Assembly (NCBI GenBank): GCA_945872875.1
Contig: CAMCBB010000046.1
Location: 1-13,511 of the forward strand
Direction: 5' to 3'
Origin: Flavobacterium psychrophilum
GTDB taxonomy: Bacteria; Bacteroidota; Bacteroidia; Flavobacteriales; Flavobacteriaceae
Length of the DNA stretch: 13,511 nucleotides
Shown here: one piece after another, positions 7,877 through 13,511 of the stretch
Layout: every line of letters begins with the position of its first letter
How positions within the stretch are numbered: the first letter of the stretch is position 1
Made by a program: the position numbers and the translations under genes
Notes under the pieces: model-generated
Told to the model about the DNA's origin: nothing
What the model saw: only the letters and a program-made list of their open reading frames with translations
The model's database searches: none

Positions 7877-7884
7877 TATATTTG
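7877..7884 (+). promoter_or_regulatory. Putative -7 box for tdh
   Basis: TATATTTG is an exact TAnnTTTG match ending 19 bases before the tdh ATG, the same octamer as the one before the LD-carboxypeptidase gene. A TTG at 7849-7851 lies upstream, but its 25-base gap is longer than the usual spacing. The 159-bp divergent region otherwise shows nothing I can name. Confidence 0.45.
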
Positions 7885-7903
7885 TAGCACAAACAAACAA
7901 ATT

Positions 7904-8842
7904 ATGTCTACCAAAATATTAATTATAGGTGCTTGCGGTCAAATAGGAACCGAGTTAACTACAAAACTGCGAAGCATTTATGGGAATGATAATGTCATTG
8001 CTTCTGATATTAGAAAGCTAAATAATGATATCGTAAACAACGGAATTTTTGAAGTTGTGAATGCCTTAGATTACAATCAAATTGAACATTTAGTAGAGCA
8101 ATATGAAATTACGGATGTCTATTTAATGGCGGCTTTATTATCGGCTACAGCCGAAAAAAACCCTGCCTTTGCATGGGACTTAAATATGAATTCGTTGTTT
8201 CATGTCTTGAATTTGGCGAAAGCTAAAAAAATCAAAAAAATATTTTGGCCTTCGAGTATTGCCGTTTTTGGACCAACAACTCCAAGAGAAAACACGCCAC
8301 AATATACCATCATGGAGCCAACAACGGTTTACGGAATAAGTAAACAAACCGGAGAGCGCTGGTGCGAATATTACCACCACCAATATGGAGTGGATGTGCG
8401 AAGCATTCGGTATCCAGGTTTAATCAGTTGGACAACGGAGCCAGGTGGGGGAACCACCGATTATGCGGTAGATATTTACCATAAAGCATTGAAGAAAGGG
8501 AAGTTTGAGTGCTTTCTTTCGGAGGAAACGAAATTGCCCATGATGTATATGGACGATGCCATTAGAGCCACTGTAGAAATTATGCAAGCCGATAAAGATG
8601 CTGTAAAAATTAGGTCGTCTTATAATTTGGCAGGGATTAGTTTTACGCCAGCAAAGATTGCTGAAGAAATCAAAAAACACATTCCGAATTTTACAATTTC
8701 CTACAAACCCGATTTTAGACAAAAAATTGCGGATAGCTGGCCCGCTTCAATTGATGATTCTGCCGCAAGAGAAGATTGGGGTTGGAAACATGAATATGAA
8801 ATGGACTCGATGACCGAGGTAATGTTAGAAAATTTAAAGTAA
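7904..8842 (+). CDS. tdh: L-threonine 3-dehydrogenase, short-chain dehydrogenase type
   Basis: Oxidises L-threonine to 2-amino-3-ketobutyrate with NAD+, the first step of threonine breakdown to glycine and acetyl-CoA; cytosolic. The 312-residue protein is an extended short-chain dehydrogenase. It has a Rossmann GACGQIG at 9-15, D35 at the end of the second strand for NAD choice, serines at 117-118 and the catalytic Y143-GIS-K147. The segment RYPGLISW...GGGTTDYAVD (169-190) is characteristic of the threonine dehydrogenase subgroup and not of sugar epimerases. The sequence closely follows the crystallised Flavobacterium frigidimaris enzyme as I recall it. The ATG has an A-rich leader and a -7 box upstream, and a strong hairpin terminator follows. 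The partner kbl lies about 4 kb downstream on the same strand. A generic nucleotide-sugar epimerase is the only real alternative and is unlikely. Confidence 0.95.
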   Translation: MSTKILIIGACGQIGTELTTKLRSIYGNDNVIASDIRKLNNDIVNNGIFEVVNALDYNQIEHLVEQYEITDVYLMAALLSATAEKNPAFAWDLNMNSLFHVLNLAKAKKIKKIFWPSSIAVFGPTTPRENTPQYTIMEPTTVYGISKQTGERWCEYYHHQYGVDVRSIRYPGLISWTTEPGGGTTDYAVDIYHKALKKGKFECFLSEETKLPMMYMDDAIRATVEIMQADKDAVKIRSSYNLAGISFTPAKIAEEIKKHIPNFTISYKPDFRQKIADSWPASIDDSAAREDWGWKHEYEMDSMTEVMLENLK

Positions 8843-8848
8843 TATCAT

Positions 8849-8881
8849 AAAAAAATCCCAATCAGCAATTGGGATTTTTTT
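8849..8881. terminator. Bidirectional terminator between tdh and sodA
   Basis: A 14-bp perfect stem (8849-8862 with 8868-8881) around a 5-base loop CAGCA. The core is ATCCCAAT/ATTGGGAT, flanked by seven A residues on the left and seven T residues on the right. It therefore resembles an intrinsic terminator in both directions: for tdh, 6 bp after its stop, and for the convergent sodA, 21 bp past its stop. Confidence 0.9.
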
Positions 8882-8902
8882 ATAAGAAATAAGGACTAAT
8901 TC

Positions 8903-9508
8903 TTATTTAGCCGATTCGAATCTTTTTGAAACTTCTGCCCAATTAATTACATTAAAAAACGCTTCAATATAATCAGGACGACGGTTTTGATAGTTTAAGT
9001 AATACGCATGTTCCCAAACGTCCATTGCAAGAATTGGAAATCCGCCGCAACCTACACCAGGCATTAATGTGTTGTCTTGATTAGGTGTTCCGCAAACTTC
9101 TAGTTTTCCGTCTTTAACACAAAGCCAAGCCCAACCTGAACCAAATTGTGTAGCTCCCGCTTTAGCAAATGCTGCTTTAAATTCGTCAAATGAACCAAAA
9201 TCTTTTTCAATTGCTGCAAGTAATTCGCCGGTTGGCAATCCACCACCATTTGGAGACATTACAGTCCAAAACAAATTGTGATTGTAAAATCCACCACCAT
9301 TATTTCGAATGGCTGCTTTAGTCATATCCAAATTTTTAAGGATTTCTTCGATAGTTTTTCCTTCTAAATCGGTTCCTGCAATGGCAGCATTTAAGTTGGT
9401 CGTGTATGCATTATGATGTTTTGAATGGTGAATTTCCATTGTGCGTGCATCAATATGTGGTTCCAACGCATCGTAAGCGTAAGGTAATTGTGGTAATTCA
9501 AATGCCAT
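8903..9508 (-). CDS. sodA: Superoxide dismutase, Mn/Fe family, Mn-like signature
   Basis: Converts superoxide to oxygen and hydrogen peroxide. The 201-residue protein lacks a signal peptide, so it should be cytosolic. The four metal ligands are visible: H27 (MEIHH), H77 (FYNHNLFW), D163 and H167 (MDVWEHAYY). Y35 is the gateway tyrosine. Metal type: the position before the second ligand is GGG, not the AQ typical of Fe enzymes, and a glutamine occurs at 144 in GTPNQDN, the manganese-type arrangement. Flavobacterial enzymes can be cambialistic, so metal use is not certain. The ATG at 9508 has an A/T-rich leader and a TAnnTTTG box about 36 bases upstream. It is transcribed as a single gene, convergent with tdh. 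Confidence 0.97.
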   Translation of the reverse strand: MAFELPQLPYAYDALEPHIDARTMEIHHSKHHNAYTTNLNAAIAGTDLEGKTIEEILKNLDMTKAAIRNNGGGFYNHNLFWTVMSPNGGGLPTGELLAAIEKDFGSFDEFKAAFAKAGATQFGSGWAWLCVKDGKLEVCGTPNQDNTLMPGVGCGGFPILAMDVWEHAYYLNYQNRRPDYIEAFFNVINWAEVSKRFESAK

Positions 9509-9544
9509 AATTTATTTATTATATGTTAATACTAAAATTGATTT

Positions 9545-9552
9545 CAAATTTA
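9545..9552 (-). promoter_or_regulatory. Putative -7 box for sodA
   Basis: Minus-strand TAAATTTG matches TAnnTTTG and ends 36 bases before the sodA ATG. No -33 TTG at normal spacing. In the same 146-bp divergent spacer the best box toward the helicase gene is TACTTTTA at 9613-9620, one mismatch from consensus, too weak to call. Confidence 0.35.
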
Positions 9553-9654
9553 TACATTTAACTTCTAAAACAGAAATTCTATTTATCAATTAACAAATAA
9601 TTAAAATTGGTTTACTTTTATCAAATAAATTTTCAAAACCGATCTGCGTAATAT

Positions 9655-12600
9655 ATGACCCAAAACAAACCCGCTTTTTCTTTATATGATGCTTCGGCAG
9701 GTTCTGGAAAAACCTATACTTTGGTAAAAGAATACCTTAAAATTATCCTGTTATCTAAAAAACCAGATGCCTATCGATCCATTCTTGCCATTACTTTTAC
9801 TAATAAAGCGGTGCATGAAATGAAAAGCAGGGTAGTGGAGAGTTTGACCGAATTTACGAAAGACAAACCCTCGGATAAAGCTTTTGAATTAATGCAAGTT
9901 ATCAATGCCGAAACCAGTATGAGTTTGCAAGACATTCAGTTAAAGGCGAAAAGCATTATTAAAAATTTGATTCATAATTATGCGGCTTTTGATATTTCTA
10001 CCATTGATAAATTTACGCATCGTGTAATTCGAACTTTTGCACACGATTTAAATTTGCCCATCACTTTTGAAGTTTCTTTGGATACCGAAAACTTGCTGAC
10101 TGAAGCAATTGATGCTTTAATTGCCCAGGCCGGAGAAGATGAAACGCTAACTAATTTGTTGGTTGAATTCACCATGCAAAAAACCGATGAGGATAAATCG
10201 TGGGATGTTTCACGGGAAATTATGGATACGGGAAGGTTGATTTTGGATGAAAATAATCGGGAAGAAATCAAGCATTTTAATGATAAATCCATTTCTGAAT
10301 TTGTAGAAATAAAAAAGAAATTACAAGCGCTTTCCAAAGAAATTGAAGATGAAACAGTTGAAATGGCTGATCTGGCCATGCGATTGATTAATGAAAAAGG
10401 GATTGATGTAAAATCATTTTCGGGAGGATATTTACCAAAGCATATTGAAAGCATCCAAAACCGAAAATTTAAACCAGACAACAAAACATATCGCGAACCA
10501 GAAGACATAAAAATCAATAAAACCGCGAAAGATGCCGCTATTATTGAGGGGATTATCCCTGATTTGTTAGTTGTTCTTGAAGCAATTTACATCAAATTTG
10601 AGAGTCGGAATTTTTATGAAGCCTTCCTAAAGAATATTACTCCGCTTTCTTTATTGAATACAGTGAATAATGAATTAGCAAAAATTCAAAAAGAGCAAAA
10701 TTTACTTTCGATATCTGAATTTAATAAATTAATAAACGATCAAATTCAAAACCAACCGGCACCATTTATTTACGAACGATTAGGAGAACGCTACCGTCAT
10801 TTTTTCATAGATGAATTTCAGGATACTTCCGAAATGCAATGGCAAAATTTGATTCCGTTAATAGATAATGCATTGTCGAGTGAAGACATGCAGGGCGAAA
10901 GAGGATCGTTGCTAGTGGTTGGAGATCCAAAACAATCCATTTACAGATGGCGTGGTGGAAAAGCAGAGCAATTTATTGAATTGGCAAAAGGTGCAAATCC
11001 TTTTGTAAATCCAGATTGGAAACCATTTAGTTTGGATACTAATTATAGAAGTTATTCTGAAGTGATTGATTTCAATAATAAGTTCTTTAACTATTTGTCG
11101 GGTGAATTTGAAAACAAAGACTATAAAGATTTATATGAAAATCACAGCCATCAAAAGGAGAACCATAAAAAAGGCGGATTGGTTTCGATTTCTTTTTTAC
11201 CTAAAGTAGACGAAGATGAGGAAGACGAAGAAAATTCGGACAAATTTCAAATGTATCTCAAGGCGACTTTAACTAAAATTGAAGAAATAAAAAAGAACGG
11301 ATTTAAAAATAAAGATATTGTAATTCTAACCCGCAAAAAAAATCAAGGGACAGCAATTGCAAATTATTTAACAGAGAAAGGGGTATCCGTTTTATCCTCC
11401 GAAAGTATCTTAATTGGGGCTTCCTCGGAAGTGCAATGTGTAATAAATTTCTTACGCTATTTAAAAAACAGTAACGATCAAGAATCGAAAGCGCAATTTT
11501 TATATTATTTGGCGGTAAATCACCAACATAATATACCAATTTCTGATTTTATTACGGAAGGTATTTCATTAAAAAAAGAAAAGGAATTTCAAGATTGGTT
11601 GCAGCAATTTGATTTGAATTTTTCATTTGAAGTTTGTAGAAAAAAATCACTTTATGAATCCACAGAAATTATTATTTCTAAAGTGATTCCGGTTGCAAAA
11701 CGCAACGCTTACATTCAGTATTTCTTGGATATTGTATTGGAAAGAGACTTAAAAAATCAAGCCGGAATTTCCGATTTTCTATCATATTGGAATAACAACG
11801 GAGATAAATTGAGTATACCTTCGCCAGAGGGAAATGATGCCGTTCGAATTATGACCATTCATAAATCGAAGGGATTGGAGTTTCCGGTGGTAATTTTACC
11901 TTTTGCAGAGCAAGATTTTAGTCGTGCTCCAAAAGAAAAAATTTGGCTTAATGCCGATGAAAATGAAATTGGAATTTCAAAAGCATTAGTAGATAAAAGC
12001 AGCAAAGTGGAAAGTTATGGTGCAGATGCTTCTCAAATATACAAACAGAAAAAGCAAGAAGACATCTTAGATATTATTAATGTGCTTTATGTTTCTTTAA
12101 CTCGTGCCGAAGAGCAATTACATGTTATTTCGGCAATAAATATTAAAAAAGATGGCACATTACCAAGTAATTTATCTTCTTATTTTATTGGGTTTTTGCA
12201 AGATAAAGGATTTGACGAAAACAAATTGGTGTATGAATTTGGGCAGCCTAAAAAACTATCTAAAGGAAAAGAGGAAGCAAAAGAGTTGTTGCCAATTCCG
12301 CAAGTGCTTGAAACATTGGATCCTAGAAGTATCAAAATAGCGCAACGCGAAAGCATCATGTGGAATACTAAGCAGCAAAATGCTATAGAATACGGAAATA
12401 CCATACATGAAATTCTATCATTTATTAAAACCAAAAATGATGTCGATTCGGCCATTACAAAATCCATTGAAAATGGATTAATTGTGCCTACGCAAAAAGA
12501 GGAAGTGGCCAAAACCATTCACGAAATTGTGACACACCCCGATTTGGTTGATTTCTTTGCGGATGAGGTTCAAGTGTTAAACGAAAAAACTATTATACAA

Positions 12601-12807
12601 AAAGGAGGAAGTATAGTAAAACCCGACCGAATGGTGCTTAACAGCTCCAATGAAATTTATTTATTGGATTATAAAACGGGATCCCATTTGCCGAAACACC
12701 AAGCGCAATTAGAAAATTATCAAAAAGTCATTGAAGAAATCGGTTATAAAGTAGTCAAAAAAGCACTTATTTATATTGGAGAAAATAGCAATATTGTAAA
12801 TTTGTAA
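9655..12807 (+). CDS. AddA/RecB-type helicase-nuclease
   Basis: UvrD/Rep superfamily 1A helicase with a C-terminal RecB-family nuclease, the architecture of AddA or RecB, which process double-strand breaks for recombination. In 1050 residues one sees Walker A ASAGSGKT (13-20), ITFTNKAVHEM, Walker B IDEFQDT with D386-E387, motif III GDPKQSIYRWRGG (from 423), NYRS, HKSKGLEFP (from 736) and LYVSLTRAEEQL (from 811). The nuclease has H918 (TIHEIL), D991 (KPDRM), D1005 and K1007 (LLDYKTG) and QLENY at 1018-1022, a complete catalytic set. An acidic run (519-526) interrupts the region after motif IV. The ATG at 9655 lacks a Shine-Dalgarno site. The expected AddB-like partner is not in the window. kbl follows after 42 bp. 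AddA and stand-alone RecB-like annotations are hard to tell apart without the partner. Confidence 0.92.
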   Translation: MTQNKPAFSLYDASAGSGKTYTLVKEYLKIILLSKKPDAYRSILAITFTNKAVHEMKSRVVESLTEFTKDKPSDKAFELMQVINAETSMSLQDIQLKAKSIIKNLIHNYAAFDISTIDKFTHRVIRTFAHDLNLPITFEVSLDTENLLTEAIDALIAQAGEDETLTNLLVEFTMQKTDEDKSWDVSREIMDTGRLILDENNREEIKHFNDKSISEFVEIKKKLQALSKEIEDETVEMADLAMRLINEKGIDVKSFSGGYLPKHIESIQNRKFKPDNKTYREPEDIKINKTAKDAAIIEGIIPDLLVVLEAIYIKFESRNFYEAFLKNITPLSLLNTVNNELAKIQKEQNLLSISEFNKLINDQIQNQPAPFIYERLGERYRHFFIDEFQDTSEMQWQNLIPLIDNALSSEDMQGERGSLLVVGDPKQSIYRWRGGKAEQFIELAKGANPFVNPDWKPFSLDTNYRSYSEVIDFNNKFFNYLSGEFENKDYKDLYENHSHQKENHKKGGLVSISFLPKVDEDEEDEENSDKFQMYLKATLTKIEEIKKNGFKNKDIVILTRKKNQGTAIANYLTEKGVSVLSSESILIGASSEVQCVINFLRYLKNSNDQESKAQFLYYLAVNHQHNIPISDFITEGISLKKEKEFQDWLQQFDLNFSFEVCRKKSLYESTEIIISKVIPVAKRNAYIQYFLDIVLERDLKNQAGISDFLSYWNNNGDKLSIPSPEGNDAVRIMTIHKSKGLEFPVVILPFAEQDFSRAPKEKIWLNADENEIGISKALVDKSSKVESYGADASQIYKQKKQEDILDIINVLYVSLTRAEEQLHVISAINIKKDGTLPSNLSSYFIGFLQDKGFDENKLVYEFGQPKKLSKGKEEAKELLPIPQVLETLDPRSIKIAQRESIMWNTKQQNAIEYGNTIHEILSFIKTKNDVDSAITKSIENGLIVPTQKEEVAKTIHEIVTHPDLVDFFADEVQVLNEKTIIQKGGSIVKPDRMVLNSSNEIYLLDYKTGSHLPKHQAQLENYQKVIEEIGYKVVKKALIYIGENSNIVNL

Positions 12808-12849
12808 CCTCAATTAATTTTAAAACGAATAAACAAACTATACCAAAAT

Positions 12850-13511
12850 ATGTACGGAAAAATCCAACAACACTTACAAAATGAGTTAAACACCATTGAG
12901 CAAAATGGTATTTTTAAAAGAGAGCGCATCATCACTTCTACTCAAGGGGCAGAAATAACGGTTAATGGAAAAACGGTTTTAAATTTTTGTGCTAATAATT
13001 ATTTAGGGCTGTCTTCGCATCCCGAAGTAATTCAGGCAGCTAAAGATGCTTTAGATTCGCACGGTTTCGGAATGTCGTCGGTGCGATTCATTTGCGGAAC
13101 GCAGGACATTCATAAAACTTTAGAAAAAAAGATTGCCGAATTCTACGGAACCGAAGACACCATATTATACGCAGCCGCTTTTGACGCTAACGGAGGGGTT
13201 TTTGAACCTTTATTAGGCGAAGAAGATTGCATAATTTCCGATAGTTTAAATCACGCTTCAATTATTGATGGGGTACGTTTGTGTAAAGCTGCTCGATTTA
13301 GATACGAAAATTCCAATATGGAAGATTTAGAAAAGCAATTAATTAATGCAACACAAGCAGGTCATCGGTTTAAGTTAATTGTTACTGACGGGGTTTTCTC
13401 TATGGACGGGATTGTAGCTCCGCTGGATAAAATTTGTGATTTGGCCGATAAATATGACGCTTTAGTGATGGTAGATGAATGCCATGCAGCCGGATTTATA
13501 GGCGCAACGGG
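12850..13511 (+). CDS. kbl: Glycine C-acetyltransferase (2-amino-3-ketobutyrate CoA ligase), truncated by window edge
   Basis: PLP-dependent alpha-oxoamine synthase that cleaves 2-amino-3-ketobutyrate with CoA into glycine and acetyl-CoA, completing the threonine pathway begun by Tdh. The window holds the first 220 codons, roughly half of a protein near 400 residues. Visible family features: [15 protein letters not shown] (46-60), [16 protein letters not shown] (74-89), H135 in [10 protein letters not shown], which stacks on PLP, and D209 and H212 in [11 protein letters not shown], which contact the cofactor. The PLP lysine lies beyond the edge. The ATG at 12850 is the only start that keeps the conserved N-terminus, and its leader is A-rich. 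Close relatives (8-amino-7-oxononanoate synthase, serine palmitoyltransferase) are less likely given RFICGTQ and the nearby tdh. Confidence 0.95.
   Translation, partial: MYGKIQQHLQNELNTIEQNGIFKRERIITSTQGAEITVNGKTVLNFCANNYLGLSSHPEVIQAAKDALDSHGFGMSSVRFICGTQDIHKTLEKKIAEFYGTEDTILYAAAFDANGGVFEPLLGEEDCIISDSLNHASIIDGVRLCKAARFRYENSNMEDLEKQLINATQAGHRFKLIVTDGVFSMDGIVAPLDKICDLADKYDALVMVDECHAAGFIGAT

Noticed and set aside
7745..7903. Possible riboswitch or small RNA in the divergent spacer before tdh
   Set aside because: No stem structure or known riboswitch motif was seen. The tdh leader predicted from the -7 box is only about a dozen bases.
9978..10517. 179-codon open frame antisense to the helicase gene
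   Set aside because: A serine-rich mirror of the helicase coding strand with no independent start signals; a shadow frame.
11206..11235. Acidic run (D/E-rich, residues 519-526) in the helicase as a separate domain or frameshift
   Set aside because: The frame is continuous and helicase motifs resume on both sides; it is probably a flexible loop of variable length.
1..13511. Defence system, prophage, insertion sequence or CRISPR array
   Set aside because: Every sizeable gene except one small lipoprotein belongs to a known housekeeping family. There is no transposase, integrase or repeat-spacer periodicity; the helicase-nuclease is of the AddA/RecB repair type.

Overview
This window looks like chromosomal DNA from a Flavobacterium-like member of the Bacteroidota. 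The evidence is an AT-rich sequence, start codons preceded by A-rich leaders instead of Shine-Dalgarno sites, several TAnnTTTG boxes upstream of genes (the Bacteroidota -7 promoter element), and protein sequences of flavobacterial type. The clearest of these is a short-chain L-threonine dehydrogenase very like the characterised Flavobacterium frigidimaris enzyme, judged from memory. All recognisable genes are housekeeping or general metabolism. I see no prophage, insertion sequence, CRISPR array, tRNA, rRNA or defence cassette.

Layout from left to right. Positions 84-2156 (minus) hold metG, methionyl-tRNA synthetase, with a small palindromic repeat inside its coding sequence. A 240-bp divergent spacer follows; it carries a repeat-like segment and a long hairpin flanked by two promoter boxes. 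On the plus strand come a secreted S66 LD-carboxypeptidase (2397-3356) and a YraN/UPF0102 nuclease-fold protein (3434-3793), separated by a spacer built almost entirely of seven-base repeats. Convergent to these is mfd (3800-7156, minus), preceded 18 bp upstream by an unrecognised lipoprotein gene (7175-7744), probably in the same operon. Divergent from the lipoprotein gene is tdh (7904-8842, plus), ending in a bidirectional terminator shared with sodA (8903-9508, minus). Then come an AddA/RecB-type helicase-nuclease (9655-12807, plus) and the first 220 codons of kbl (12850 to the window edge, plus).

Functional themes. tdh and kbl encode the two successive steps of threonine catabolism to glycine and acetyl-CoA, but sodA and the helicase gene lie between them. 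Mfd and the AddA-like protein are both DNA repair factors and SodA removes superoxide, so the right half is rich in damage-response functions, though nothing shows shared regulation. The most unusual material is non-coding or repeat-derived: the palindrome inside metG, the hairpin element between metG and the carboxypeptidase gene, and the heptad-repeat spacer before yraN. No new multi-gene system is evident.
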